Under the pieces are notes generated by a model, which was not told the origin of the DNA, did no database searches, and was given only the letters and a program-made list of their open reading frames with translations. Below are positions 8,432 through 17,723 of a DNA stretch of 64,000 bases, piece after piece (position 1 is the first letter of the stretch; every line of letters starts with the position of its first letter). Source of the DNA: Natronoglomus mannanivorans (GTDB lineage Archaea; Halobacteriota; Halobacteria; Halobacteriales; Natrialbaceae); NCBI GenBank assembly GCA_025517485.1, contig JAOPKB010000014.1, forward strand, positions 1 through 64,000. Direction: 5' to 3'. The position numbers and the translations under genes are program-made.

Positions 8432-8897
8432 GTTTCGTGTACCTGAACACTTCGAACAACGGTTGTTGAATTGTACCGCCTAGGGACGTAGTTATGTATC
8501 CTGTTTAGCAGTAGTCTATCCGGAATTCTACTGACCAATCACAAGTACCTCGAACCGTTGTGCAAGATACGCACTTCATACTAAGCAAATTCCCTATCAG
8601 ACTTTGCGGGCGACCTCGGACGAGGATGATTCGCTTGATACAGGACAGGGAGTTACCACCGCGGTTGGATCGCGGGCGCAGCACTCGCGAACGAGGGAAG
8701 CGAGTGAACGGCCTTTGTAACGTAGATTTTTGAAGTTGAGCGGGACCTTCGGTCCCCCAGACCATGCGAACGGGCGCTTCGCGTCCGTACGCGGAGAGCG
8801 GTGAGCGAGCAACGCGAGCGAACCCGACGAGAAAAAGTACGTCTGCAGTCTCCACTCGAGGGGGTTCCAGTCGATCGCACCGAAAAGATCTGGGTCG
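8432..8897. other. Intergenic region with hairpins, no recognised gene
   Basis: The left half continues the lower-GC patch of the methyltransferase. The right half is rich in GCGAGCGAA-type arms and holds two adjacent hairpins (8742-8792). A minus-strand frame runs through it but has no family resemblance. It looks like a remnant of an inserted element or junction debris. Confidence 0.45.
8742..8792. other. Two adjacent GC-rich stem-loops
   Basis: The first is a perfect 6-bp stem GGGACC/GGTCCC with a TTC loop (8742-8756). The second, at 8766-8792, pairs GCGAACGG with CCGTACGC around a GCGCTTCGCG core with two mismatches. They could terminate transcription or be the end of a degraded mobile element. 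Confidence 0.45.
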
Positions 8898-9269
8898 TTA
8901 CTCGAGGCTGACGGCGTTGACCTGACCGGTCTGGCCGGGTCGGGAGGTGACGCGGGCCTGGCCCTCGTCGGTGTCGATGATGGCGCCTTTCGTGATGATG
9001 TTCCGTCGGACGTAGTTGGGGTTGGCGTCGTTCTCGACGACGTCGGTGATCGTCGCGGTGACGGTCTCGCCACCGCTCGTGACGTTCGCGACGTCCGTCG
9101 CGAGGGCGCGGGTCTTGCTGCCGTTACCGCGGACGGCGACGGTCCGGAAGCGGCCCTCGCCGACCTGCGTCTCCGTGGGGAGCCGTCCGAGCTGGTGTTT
9201 CTTGCGGTTGCGCGTGTCCTTCAGTCGGCCGCCGGTTCGCTTGCGGGTAGAGCGTCCCTGGTCTTGCAT
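8898..9269 (-). CDS. rps8e: 30S ribosomal protein S8e
   Basis: The 123-residue protein is a typical archaeal S8e. It begins MQDQGRSTRKRTGGRLKD, and the small-subunit beta-rich core ends GQTGQVNAVSLE. The length matches the family. The frame is open far upstream but only this ATG gives the conserved N-terminus. It is monocistronic here, unconnected with the main ribosomal operon. Confidence 0.97.
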   Translation of the reverse strand: MQDQGRSTRKRTGGRLKDTRNRKKHQLGRLPTETQVGEGRFRTVAVRGNGSKTRALATDVANVTSGGETVTATITDVVENDANPNYVRRNIITKGAIIDTDEGQARVTSRPGQTGQVNAVSLE

Positions 9270-9466
9270 ACGCGTCAGAAGTTCCGGCACGTACTTGAAT
9301 GCAGCCTTTTGTCGCGTCGGATTCCGTTCTGGAAGTACTGGCCGAGAAGTTCCTCCAGATCTGTCGGTTCCCGGCCGCGACGACGGCGATGGAACAACCG
9401 ACACTCGAGTCGCCCAGTCGATGGTCGGTTTACGGTCAGTTTGTCGACACCTTGCTGTCGGGCGGG

Positions 9467-10261
9467 TCAGGCGGAAATCGACGGATCGCTGTCGTCTCCT
9501 CCCCTCCCTTCGAGGGTCCCCGAGACCATGAGGTCGACGATGTTTTCGCGTGTGGCCTCCTCGACGTCGAGGACGCCGACGTCTCGACCCGTGTGCAGAA
9601 TTTGGATTCGGTCGGCGACCGCGCGCATGTGTTCGAAGTTGTGGCTGATGAGGATGATCGACGCACCCTCCCGGCGCATTCGTTCGATGAGTTCGAGGAC
9701 GCGTTCGGCGGCCTCGACCGAGAGCGCGCTGGTCGGCTCGTCCATGATGATGATGATTTCCGGATCGGACAGCATCGTTCGCGAGATTGCGACGAGCTGG
9801 CGCTGCCCGCCCGAGAGATCGCTCACCCGTTTGTCGGGGTCGACGCCGATCTCGAGGTCGGATAGTAACTCGCGAGTGCGCGTTTCCATCGCTCCCTTGT
9901 TCATTATCGGGACGAGGGGGAGAACTCGCTGGGTCTCCTCGCGACCCAGGAAGACGTTTTGGGTGACGCTCAGATTGGGTGCAAGCGCGAGTTCCTGGAA
10001 GGTCGTTTCGATCCCGAGTGCCTTCGCCTCGCGAGGGTTCTCGATCGTCACGTCCTCTCCTTCGAAGACGATTCGCCCCGAATCGGGTTCGTGCGCACCC
10101 GAAAGACACTTGATCAGCGTCGACTTCCCGGCACCGTTGTCGCCGGCGAGTCCGAGAATCTCTCCGCGGTGGAGTGTGAGATCGACATCGTCCAGAGCGA
10201 CGATCTCACCGAACGTCTTGGTGATCCCCTTCATCTCGAGAACGACATCTCGGTCGGCCAT
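9467..10261 (-). CDS. Sugar ABC transporter ATP-binding protein (ribose type, single ATPase domain)
   Basis: The 264-residue ATPase has Walker A GDNGAGKST near 39-47, signature LSGGQRQ, Walker B IIIIMDEPTSALS and the H-loop ILISHNFEHM. It resembles one half of RbsA/XylG proteins, which normally carry two ATPase domains; a half-size subunit implies homodimer action. It is the third gene of a permease, binding protein, ATPase set transcribed leftward. The substrate is probably a pentose or related sugar, but specificity cannot be read. Confidence 0.88.
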   Translation of the reverse strand: MADRDVVLEMKGITKTFGEIVALDDVDLTLHRGEILGLAGDNGAGKSTLIKCLSGAHEPDSGRIVFEGEDVTIENPREAKALGIETTFQELALAPNLSVTQNVFLGREETQRVLPLVPIMNKGAMETRTRELLSDLEIGVDPDKRVSDLSGGQRQLVAISRTMLSDPEIIIIMDEPTSALSVEAAERVLELIERMRREGASIILISHNFEHMRAVADRIQILHTGRDVGVLDVEEATRENIVDLMVSGTLEGRGGDDSDPSISA

Positions 10262-10359
10262 CTGTCGTCTGTGGTACGGTGGCAATGTACAAGAGGCCTT
10301 CCCCTCGCGGGGATCGATCCCTCTCGGCTCACGGTTCGGTCGGTTCCCGAAGCGGTGGT

Positions 10360-11412
10360 CTACTCGTCTTCTTCGCCTTCGCCTTCGCCTTCGCCTTCGT
10401 CCGCCACGTCGACACCTTCGAGATACTCCTCGGCGTTCTCCTGGGTCACCTCGAGTCCCGCGATCGGATAGAATTCCTCGAGGTCTTCACCCTCGACGGC
10501 CCGTCGTCCCATTTCGACCGCTGTGAACACCATCTCCTCGGGTAACTGGGCGATCGTTCCGTAGTGGTCTCGCTCGATTATCTGCTCGACCCACTCGTCG
10601 GTTCCGTCGATACCCGTGATCGGAACGTCGTCCATACCCCCGGCCTCGAGTGCGCGCTGTGCACCCAGAGCCATCAGATCGTTCTGTGCGAAGACGCCGT
10701 CGATGTCGTCGCCGTGAGCGGTGATGAAGTCTTCCGTCACGGTGAGGGCGTCCTCGGTCGTGAACTCGCCGGTTTGACTGTCGAGTTCTTCGAGTTCGTC
10801 GTGTTCGTCGACGGCCTCCTGGAACCCTTCGTTTCGCTCGAGGGCGACACTCGCGCCCGGGGTACCCTGTAACTCGACGATCTGGTAGGTGTCCTGTTCG
10901 TCCCGTTCTTGCATGAACTCGAGGCAAAGCGACGTCGATCGGTAGCCGAGGTCGACGTTGTCGGAAGCCACGTAGGTTGCGGTCTCGCCGTCTTCCGCGT
11001 CGCGGTCGATCGTCACCACGGGGATGTCCTCGTCGTTGGCCAGTTCGATCGAGGGGACGATCCCCTCGCTGGTGATCGGCGAGACCATGATGAAGTCGGG
11101 GTCGCCCAGTACGGCGTCCTCGAAGTTCGACGCCTGCGTCGACTCGTCGTTGCGGTTGTCGTAGAACGTCCCCTCGACGTTCAACTCCTCCTGGGCGTCC
11201 TCGAAGGACTCCTCCATCCGGGCGAAGAAGGTGAACTCGAGTGACGGCACCAGCAGGGCCGTCTCGAGCGTCTCCTCCGGTACGTCGTCCGTGTCGTTAT
11301 CGTCGTCCTGGCTGAGGTATCCCGTGAGCAACACCGAGGCGCCGATTGCTCCGCCGGAATACGTCAGGAACGATCGTCGATCTACACTCGAACCGTGCTG
11401 TTTGTTCCCCAT
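10360..11412 (-). CDS. Sugar-binding protein of the ABC transporter, with altered lipobox
   Basis: The 350-residue periplasmic-binding protein (type 1 fold, RbsB-like) has a Tat signal with DRRSFLT at 11-17 and a hydrophobic stretch. The expected lipobox LTGC reads LTGY, so Tyr32 replaces the cysteine that would be lipidated. Fold motifs include VVTIDRD near 128 and VFAQNDLMALGA near 234. A glutamate/glycine repeat ends the protein, encoded by a six-base simple repeat near 10370-10400. ATG 11412 is preferred over the TTG two codons earlier. Without the cysteine, the protein would stay anchored by an uncleaved signal helix or be secreted. Confidence 0.88.
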   Translation of the reverse strand: MGNKQHGSSVDRRSFLTYSGGAIGASVLLTGYLSQDDDNDTDDVPEETLETALLVPSLEFTFFARMEESFEDAQEELNVEGTFYDNRNDESTQASNFEDAVLGDPDFIMVSPITSEGIVPSIELANDEDIPVVTIDRDAEDGETATYVASDNVDLGYRSTSLCLEFMQERDEQDTYQIVELQGTPGASVALERNEGFQEAVDEHDELEELDSQTGEFTTEDALTVTEDFITAHGDDIDGVFAQNDLMALGAQRALEAGGMDDVPITGIDGTDEWVEQIIERDHYGTIAQLPEEMVFTAVEMGRRAVEGEDLEEFYPIAGLEVTQENAEEYLEGVDVADEGEGEGEGEEDE

Positions 11413-11510
11413 AGACAAAGCACGCGAACCTAGAACTTAATACATTCATTTGTCATTTATCCCGAGATCCCGTCTATCGATCACGTAGAGTCGACGATCG
11501 AAGAGCGTGG

Positions 11511-12497
11511 TCAGCCTCGAGCGAACACGTTCATGAGCACCGCGATCATCAGAATGATACCCTGGGCGACGAGCTGACCGGAGGGGCCGACGCCCACGAG
11601 ATTGAGGCCATTGGCGAGGGAGCCGAGAATGAGCACGCCGACGAGTGTTCCGATCATGTTCCCCTCGCCGCCGAAGAGGTTCGTCCCGCCGAGGATGACG
11701 GCCGCGATCGGCGGCAACAGGAGTCCCGAACCCATGTTCGGGTTCGCGCTCCCGATCCGGCCGATGAGTGCGATGGCAGCGAAAACCGTGAACGCGGCCG
11801 AGATCACCAGTACAGCGAACCGAATGCGCATAACGTTGATTCCCATCAACCTCGCCGCCTGGCGGTCACCGCCGACGGCGTAGATGTAGAGTCCGAAACG
11901 CGTGTACGACAGAATCAGTTGGGAGACGACCAGCAGCGACAGGAAGAAGAGAACGATCAGCGGAACGCCGGCTACGGATTCCCTTCCGATGACCTGCAAC
12001 GAATCCGGAATTCCACCGATCGGTCGCCCGTCGGAGACGATGAGACTCAGCCCGTCAGCGAGAAAGAGTACCGCAAGCGTCGACATGAACGACGGAACGT
12101 CGAACCGACTCGTGATGTAGCCGGCGATTGCCCCGACCGAAACGCCGGCACCGAGCCCGATCAGTACCGCGATCGGAACCGGAACGGTCGTCGAATAGTA
12201 CATTCCCGTGGCGAGTGCGGCGATCAACACCCCGGTGAACTCGGTCATCTGCGCGATACTCAGATCGATCTCCGCACACAGGATGGCGAACGTCACGCCG
12301 ATCGCGAGAATGCCGATAATCGACACCTGTCGCAGGATGTTGAGCTGGTTGCGATAGGTGAGAAACCGGTCGGTCACGATCGAGAACACGACGTAGATGC
12401 CGATCAGGGCGATCACCGGTCCGTACACGGCTGATTTTCGGAGGAGGTTCTGGATCAGATCGGACGAGGACGACACGGCTCCCCAGTCGTATGCCAT
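11511..12497 (-). CDS. Sugar ABC transporter permease (RbsC type)
   Basis: The 328-residue protein has 8-10 hydrophobic helices and the branched-chain/ribose permease signature. This includes AEIDLSIAQM near 75, the coupling segment YAVGGDRQAARLMGIN and AVILGGTNLFGGEG near 270. It is the first gene of the sugar transporter set and is divergent from the DUF2240 gene. The 98-bp gap before the binding protein holds a separate TATA-like TATTAAG. Confidence 0.9.
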   Translation of the reverse strand: MAYDWGAVSSSSDLIQNLLRKSAVYGPVIALIGIYVVFSIVTDRFLTYRNQLNILRQVSIIGILAIGVTFAILCAEIDLSIAQMTEFTGVLIAALATGMYYSTTVPVPIAVLIGLGAGVSVGAIAGYITSRFDVPSFMSTLAVLFLADGLSLIVSDGRPIGGIPDSLQVIGRESVAGVPLIVLFFLSLLVVSQLILSYTRFGLYIYAVGGDRQAARLMGINVMRIRFAVLVISAAFTVFAAIALIGRIGSANPNMGSGLLLPPIAAVILGGTNLFGGEGNMIGTLVGVLILGSLANGLNLVGVGPSGQLVAQGIILMIAVLMNVFARG

Positions 12498-12630
12498 TTG
12501 ATATCACCTCTCACTCTGGACGAGTGGTACTGTATAAGTTGGGGGTTGGAACGGGACGTTTCCGTTCGCCGGACTCTCACTCACCGCGAACCGCCACGGT
12601 TATCTCTCACCTCGAGAGAGTCCTCGTTCG

Positions 12631-13101
12631 ATGAGTCTCCGTGTCGCCGTCGCTGCGCCGTTCGCCCAGAACGGCACGCGCCAGTTACGGGAAAACGAGT
12701 TCGTCGTCGCCCTCTCGCTGGACCGCGACTGGTTCTCGCCCGACCAGTCTAAGCGACTGGTCGACGTCGCGACCGAGCAGGGGTTGATCGAACGCGACGG
12801 CGACGACCTCGCGATCACGTTCGACCCGGCGACGGTGACGATCCCCGAGGAGTTCGTCCCCGACGAGGATCTCCTGCGCGAACGGTCGGCGTTCGAGCGG
12901 GTCCTCGACGCGCTCGTCGCGGAGGGACTCGAGAAACACGAGGCGGTCGGCGCGATCAACTCCCTGCAGGGGGAGCTGGCGATCACGATCGAAGCCGCGG
13001 CTGTCGTCTACGCCCGCCGGCAAGGACTCGACGTCTCGGAGTTCGTGCCGGTGGCTCGAGGGGCGATTCTCGAGTCCGTGTCCGAGTCCGGCGAAGACTG
13101 A
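12631..13101 (+). CDS. DUF2240 family protein
   Basis: The 156-residue acidic protein matches the archaeal DUF2240 family in its N-terminus MSLRVAVAAPF, a winged-helix-like SPDQSKRLVDVATEQGLIERDGDDL segment at about 37-61, and a C-terminal helical part with VARGAIL. Function is unknown; nucleic-acid binding is plausible from the winged-helix resemblance. It is divergent from the sugar permease. Confidence 0.85.
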   Translation: MSLRVAVAAPFAQNGTRQLRENEFVVALSLDRDWFSPDQSKRLVDVATEQGLIERDGDDLAITFDPATVTIPEEFVPDEDLLRERSAFERVLDALVAEGLEKHEAVGAINSLQGELAITIEAAAVVYARRQGLDVSEFVPVARGAILESVSESGED

Positions 13102-13105
13102 GCCG

Positions 13106-13201
13106 ATGGACGGTGGCGGCGAGGCGGAGAGTGAGGCCGAGACCGAGACGGGGGTGGAGACGGAAACCGAAACCGAAACCGAGATCGAGATCGAGTCGTA
13201 G
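13106..13201 (+). repeat. Low-complexity GAXACC-type tract forming a 31-codon acidic frame
   Basis: Five bases after the DUF2240 stop, an ATG opens a 31-codon frame of Glu/Thr/Ile repeats encoded by hexamers such as GAAACC and GAGATC. It is in a different frame from DUF2240. It could be a slipped C-terminal tail or simply a microsatellite-like tract. Confidence 0.4.
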
Positions 13202-13249
13202 GCGAAGACAGGTAGCGACGTTTTTATCCTCGACACCGCATTTCGAGAC

Positions 13250-13684
13250 ATGGTCGAGGAACGGATCACCGACGGTCGGCGGATCGCCCAGCTACTCGCG
13301 TCCGAAATTGATGGCCGCGACGACGGCGAACTCGATCGTCTCGCCGTGACGAACGCCGATCGAGACGTCGAACCGACGTCTGACGGCGCGCACGCGTACG
13401 ATATCACCCTGACACTGACACCAGGTCAGCCGCGAACCGACGAGCGCATCGCTCGCGTCTTCGTCCACGAGGCGTTCGCACGTCTGGCGTTCGAAACGGG
13501 ATCGGACAGTGCAGTCGCGGCCAGCCAGGATCTCGACTTACGCGTCGAACAGGACGAGACGACGGTCCAGCCGCTTGCCGTCGTCTTCGTCGAGAGCGGG
13601 GCTGCGGTGAAACGGGCGACCACGGTCGTCGAACGCGTCGTTCGATCGGTGACCGCCGACGGCACGCAGTCTCGGAGCCGTTGA
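13250..13684 (+). CDS. Conserved haloarchaeal hypothetical protein
   Basis: The 144-residue acidic soluble protein has no motif I can name. It begins MVEERITDGRRIAQLLASEI (helical), followed by alternating beta segments (YDITLTLT; LDLRVEQDETTVQPLAVVFV) and a C-terminal helix. A TATA-like TTTTTAT lies about 25-30 bp before the ATG, suggesting a leaderless mRNA. Composition is typical of the host, so it is very likely a real gene. Confidence 0.75.
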   Translation: MVEERITDGRRIAQLLASEIDGRDDGELDRLAVTNADRDVEPTSDGAHAYDITLTLTPGQPRTDERIARVFVHEAFARLAFETGSDSAVAASQDLDLRVEQDETTVQPLAVVFVESGAAVKRATTVVERVVRSVTADGTQSRSR

Positions 13685-13886
13685 GCGCCGGTGCACACCC
13701 GATCGCACGATAGCGACTCGATCGGTCTGTGAACGGTTTCGATGGCGCCGCCGACGTTGGGCCAAGATCAGTCTCGTCACGAGAGGAACGTGAACGCGTC
13801 GTGCGATTCCGTCGCTTCCTGAGAGAAGCCGGTGTGGTCGGATCACTCGAGACCCTCCAAACGCTCGAACTGGGGAAGGGGTCGTC

Positions 13887-15167
13887 TCAGTCGTCACTGG
13901 GCTGTGGGCCCGCCGACCGCGACTCGAGTCGAGGAACGAGCGCCGATTCGATCGTACTCGAGTACTGCATGAGCGTGGTTCCGAGGATGCTCATGAAGAG
14001 GACGTAGCCGACGGCGAACGCGTTGATCGTGTTCGCCGTGTCGGTCGCGATTCCGAGCCCGGCACCGGCGATGGCGATACTCGCGATGATCAGCGAGAAC
14101 TCACCGCGGGTGACCATCCCGAGGCCAACGCGGATCGATCGTCGCTCATTGAGGTCGTAGACGCGCCCGCCGATGTAGCCGCTGAGCAGCTTCGTCGGCG
14201 TCGTCAGGACGATGGCAGCACCGATCGCTGCGAGGACGAACCCGTCGTTGAACAGCGTCGGGTCGGTCACGAGTCCGATCCAGAAGAAGAAGATCGCGGC
14301 GAAGGTGTCCCGGATCGGTTCGAGCAGTCGCTCGAGTTCGTGGACGTGACCGGTCGAGGAGAAAGCCATGCCGACGAAGAAGGCCGCAACGGCTTCACTG
14401 ACGCCCAGAGAGAGGGCAGCGCCGGCGATCAGAACGACGATACCGAGCGCACGCAGGACGATGAACTCGTGGGAGTCGGTCTCGAGCGAGCGCTGGAAGA
14501 ACGCAGTTCCGAAGTGGACGGCGAGCAACAACAGGACGATAAAGCCCATCGCGATCCCGATGTCTCCGAGCGCGTCACCGAGGTTGCCGCCGCCGAGGAC
14601 GAACACCGACGCGACGACGAGGTAGATCGCGATGAACAGGTCCTCGTAGACGAGCGTTCCGAGCATCGGATTCGCCTCGTCGTTGGCGATCCAGCCCAGA
14701 TCGATCAGGGACTTGGTGATGATCGCCGAGGATGAGATGTAGACGATGCCGGCAACGAGGAACGCGGGAAGAAACTCCCCGAAGAGGACGTAGCCGAGGA
14801 TCATCCCGACGCCGAAATTGATGACCAGGTCCCAGGTCCCTGCCTTCCCAATGCGCTCTTTGGCAGCCAGCAGGCGCTCCATGTTGAACTCGAGGCCGAG
14901 GAAGAACAGCAAGAAGACGATCCCGAGCTCCGCGCTGATGTGAATAAACTCCGAGTGGCCGTCGAGGGCGAGTTGGGACCCGTGGGGGACGATGTCCGTC
15001 CCGAAAATGGCCGGGAAGTCGACTCTGCCCAGCACGTACGTCCCGAGAAGCATCCCGACGACGATGTAAAACGGGATCACCGACTGATTGATCCGATTGG
15101 CGAGGATGCCGACGAAGGCGACGGCTGCGAAGAGAATGCCGACGTCGATCAGCGCGGTCTCAGCCAC
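13887..15167 (-). CDS. Cation:proton antiporter, CPA2 (KefB-like)
   Basis: The 426-residue membrane protein has 12-13 predicted helices. It starts at GTG with the family N-terminus LIDVGILFAAVAFVGILANRI, and contains LEFNMERLLAAKERIGKAG near 97 and the ion-site region MLGTLVYEDLF. It exchanges K+ or Na+ for protons. The C-terminal RCK domain that KefB proteins often carry is missing; a partial RCK protein is encoded 36 bp upstream and is probably the regulatory subunit. Confidence 0.92.
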   Translation of the reverse strand: MAETALIDVGILFAAVAFVGILANRINQSVIPFYIVVGMLLGTYVLGRVDFPAIFGTDIVPHGSQLALDGHSEFIHISAELGIVFLLFFLGLEFNMERLLAAKERIGKAGTWDLVINFGVGMILGYVLFGEFLPAFLVAGIVYISSSAIITKSLIDLGWIANDEANPMLGTLVYEDLFIAIYLVVASVFVLGGGNLGDALGDIGIAMGFIVLLLLAVHFGTAFFQRSLETDSHEFIVLRALGIVVLIAGAALSLGVSEAVAAFFVGMAFSSTGHVHELERLLEPIRDTFAAIFFFWIGLVTDPTLFNDGFVLAAIGAAIVLTTPTKLLSGYIGGRVYDLNERRSIRVGLGMVTRGEFSLIIASIAIAGAGLGIATDTANTINAFAVGYVLFMSILGTTLMQYSSTIESALVPRLESRSAGPQPSDD

Positions 15168-15203
15168 TGCTGGTCACCTCCGGCGAACGCAGCATGCGTG
15201 TGA

Positions 15204-15698
15204 TCACCGTTGCCCGTTGGATCCGAGAAGTGCTTCGAACTCGGTGCAATCGTCTTGATCACCGACGACGACGAGCGTGTCGTCCGCCTGAAAAACGGTC
15301 TCCGGACCCGGCGGGGCAATCACCTCGCCGTCCCGTTGAATCGCGACGATCGCGACGCCAACTCGCTCGCGGATGTTCGCATCGCCGATACTCTGCCCGA
15401 CGAGTTCGCTATCGCTCGCCACGTTGAACCACTCGATGAACGTCTCGTCGGAGAGCATTGTCTCCACCTGATCGCTCTTGACCGGCTGGAAGTACGCCCC
15501 CTCGAGGATCGTTCCAACGGTTCTGGCGAGTCGGTCCGGCAGTTCGAACAACTTGTCGCTGTCGGCGTCTTTGTCCGGCTTCAAGAATACCTCGCGCTTG
15601 CCCGTGTTGTGCGTGACGATCACGAGTCGCTCATCGTCCTCGAGTTCGACCTCGAATTTCTTCCCGACCCCCGGGAGGTCGCTCTCGTAAATGGTCAT
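15204..15698 (-). CDS. Antiporter regulatory subunit with RCK_C (TrkA-C) domain, KhtT-like
   Basis: The 164-residue protein has an N-terminal part (MTIYESDLPGVGKKFE) typical of KhtT/AmhT-type subunits. An RCK_C domain at about 85-158 includes NIRERVGVAIVAI and ADDTLVVVGDQDD. RCK_C domains bind small ligands and gate the partner transporter. It is the first gene of a two-gene unit with the CPA2 antiporter, so the pair likely forms a K+ efflux/pH system. Confidence 0.9.
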   Translation of the reverse strand: MTIYESDLPGVGKKFEVELEDDERLVIVTHNTGKREVFLKPDKDADSDKLFELPDRLARTVGTILEGAYFQPVKSDQVETMLSDETFIEWFNVASDSELVGQSIGDANIRERVGVAIVAIQRDGEVIAPPGPETVFQADDTLVVVGDQDDCTEFEALLGSNGQR

Positions 15699-15988
15699 AC
15701 GAGAACGAGGGGGTGGGGAGATAATAAAACACGTGACAAGCGGCCAGTGGCTCTCTTTCGTTCACGTGGCGTCGTGGCGGTGCAGGGTCTGTGTCCGTTT
15801 CGCTCGTGTACCGAGTCGCTCGAAATCGAGGCCGATCAGTCGAATCGGTTCTCCGTCAGTTTCGCAATCGATGACTGACGTCTCATCCCATCGTGTCCGG
15901 AGATCGAAAACGCAGCATCGCCACCCGAATTCGACGATGCGATAGATCTTCCCACTCGCGAGAGTGAGCGGAAGAGAGTTCCCCTGGT

Positions 15989-17524
15989 TTACGACCGCCA
16001 GTAGGCCGTCGTCAGCAACACTAACACGGGGAAGATTTCCAGCCGGCCGATCCACATGTAGAAGATCATCAGGAGCTTCGACGTCACCGGGAACTCGAGG
16101 TAGCCACCCATCGGACCGACGATGCCGAATCCCGGGCCGATGTTCCCGATCGTCGCAATCGACGCGCTCACGAGGGCGATCGTATCGGGGTCGAAACCGG
16201 CCACGCGCGAGGCGTCGGCGGCGAGCAACAGGAACCCGACGAAAAACAACGCGAGGAACAACAGCGTGAACGCGTAGATCCCCCGAATCGCGTCCTCGTC
16301 GAGCGGTTTACCGTTCATCCGGACGGGGCGAACTGCCTCGGGGTGGATCGCGGTGAACAGCTCGCGGCGCAGCGACTTGATGATCACGAGCCAGCGGAGG
16401 ACCTTGATCCCGCCACCGGTCGACCCCGTCGACCCGCCGATGAACATCGCGAACAGCAAGAGCGCCTGTGCGGAGCCGTTCCACTCGTTGAAGTCCATGT
16501 TCGCGTAGCCGGTCGAGTTGGTCAGCGAGGCGATCTGGAACGCGGCGTAGCGCGCCGAGCGCTCCAGATTCCCGCCGACCATCCCGGTTTCGGGCGTCTC
16601 GAGACTCGAGACGAAGAGCAGGATCGTTCCGATCACGGTGAGGACGGAGACGGCGCCGAGGTACGATCGGAACTCGTTGTCTCGAAGTATTGCGAACCGG
16701 TCGCCGGAGATGACGTGCCACCACAGCACGAAGTTGACGCCGGCGACGAACATGAACGGGATCGCGAGCCACTGTACGGCGGGTGAGAACGCCTCCATAC
16801 TCCTCGCTTCCGGCGAGAAGCCGCCGGTCGGAAGCGTCGTGAAGCCGTGAGCGAGGGCGTTGTAGAAGTCCATGTTCGGCGCGTAGCCGCCGAGGTGGAG
16901 ACCGTACAAGAGCGTGATGTAGAACGCGGTGAACCCGATGTACGCGATCCACAGCACGCGAGCGGTCTCCGCGATGTGTGGCGTGAGTTTCGAGACACCC
17001 GGTCCCGGCGTCTCGGCTTCCATCAACTGGGCGCCACCGACGGCCATCTGTGAGAGGATCGCGACTGCCAGCACGATGATCCCCATGCCGCCGAGCCACT
17101 GGGTGAGCTGGCGCCACATCATCATCGCCCGCGAGTGGGTGTCGAAGGAGATGTCACCCATCACCGTCGCTCCTGTCGTCGTAAAGCCGCTCATGCTCTC
17201 GAACAGGGCATTGATCGGAGAAGCGATCGTCCCATTTCCGGCGAGGACGTACGGCAAGGCGCCGAAAACGGCAGCCAACAGCCACGTGAGTGCGACGACG
17301 AGAAACGCCTCTCTGGCGCCGGGATTCGGGTCGGGGTCGAGTTGGCGGAGTCCGAGTCCGAATCCGGCGGTAACGGCCATGGAGACGACGAAGACCCAGA
17401 GGTCCTCGCCGCCGTACGCCAGTGCGACGCCGATCGGAACGACGAACGCAAGCGAGAGGAAGGCGAGGATCGCTCCGACGAGACTCAATCCGGCTCGCCA
17501 GTCGACGTGAAGGTGGTGGCGCAC
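15989..17524 (-). CDS. trkH: TrkH family potassium uptake protein (copy 1)
   Basis: The 511-residue protein has four repeated pore loops: SGFTTTGATV at 112-121, LPTGGFSP, NSTGYANMDF and GNIGPGFGIVG, each with the glycine that lines the K+ filter. It forms the K+-conducting subunit and needs a TrkA-type regulator, which is not adjacent. It starts with GTG at 17524; a TATA-like element at 17597-17605 predicts a leader of about 50 nt. Its neighbours are the antiporter unit and the divergent amino acid permease. Confidence 0.95.
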   Translation of the reverse strand: MRHHLHVDWRAGLSLVGAILAFLSLAFVVPIGVALAYGGEDLWVFVVSMAVTAGFGLGLRQLDPDPNPGAREAFLVVALTWLLAAVFGALPYVLAGNGTIASPINALFESMSGFTTTGATVMGDISFDTHSRAMMMWRQLTQWLGGMGIIVLAVAILSQMAVGGAQLMEAETPGPGVSKLTPHIAETARVLWIAYIGFTAFYITLLYGLHLGGYAPNMDFYNALAHGFTTLPTGGFSPEARSMEAFSPAVQWLAIPFMFVAGVNFVLWWHVISGDRFAILRDNEFRSYLGAVSVLTVIGTILLFVSSLETPETGMVGGNLERSARYAAFQIASLTNSTGYANMDFNEWNGSAQALLLFAMFIGGSTGSTGGGIKVLRWLVIIKSLRRELFTAIHPEAVRPVRMNGKPLDEDAIRGIYAFTLLFLALFFVGFLLLAADASRVAGFDPDTIALVSASIATIGNIGPGFGIVGPMGGYLEFPVTSKLLMIFYMWIGRLEIFPVLVLLTTAYWRS

Positions 17525-17709
17525 ACGATCACCTCAAAACCGCTCGTCCGAGCGATGCTTCGACGGGCGATGCAAGTACCAGCGACAGGAGGCGGGTAAA
17601 ATAATCGACAGTCGTCTCGAGCGGTATCGTCGAAGGCCTTCGAGCGATCGTTTGGAACGAGTTCTCTGGATTTCCGTCACGTTGATTCGCGCGAGGACGT
17701 AAGTAGACG

Positions 17710-17723
17710 TTGCTCATCCAATA
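17710..17723. repeat. 14-bp motif TTGCTCATCCAATA, copy 1
   Basis: This exact 14-mer occurs again at 29815-29828. Both copies are in intergenic DNA of the potassium/USP island, upstream of minus-strand genes. It may be a shared regulatory site. Confidence 0.4.

Noticed and set aside
8597..9073. Minus-strand frame through the hairpin region
   Set aside because: It overlaps rps8e in another frame and translates the hairpin arms; no domain is visible.
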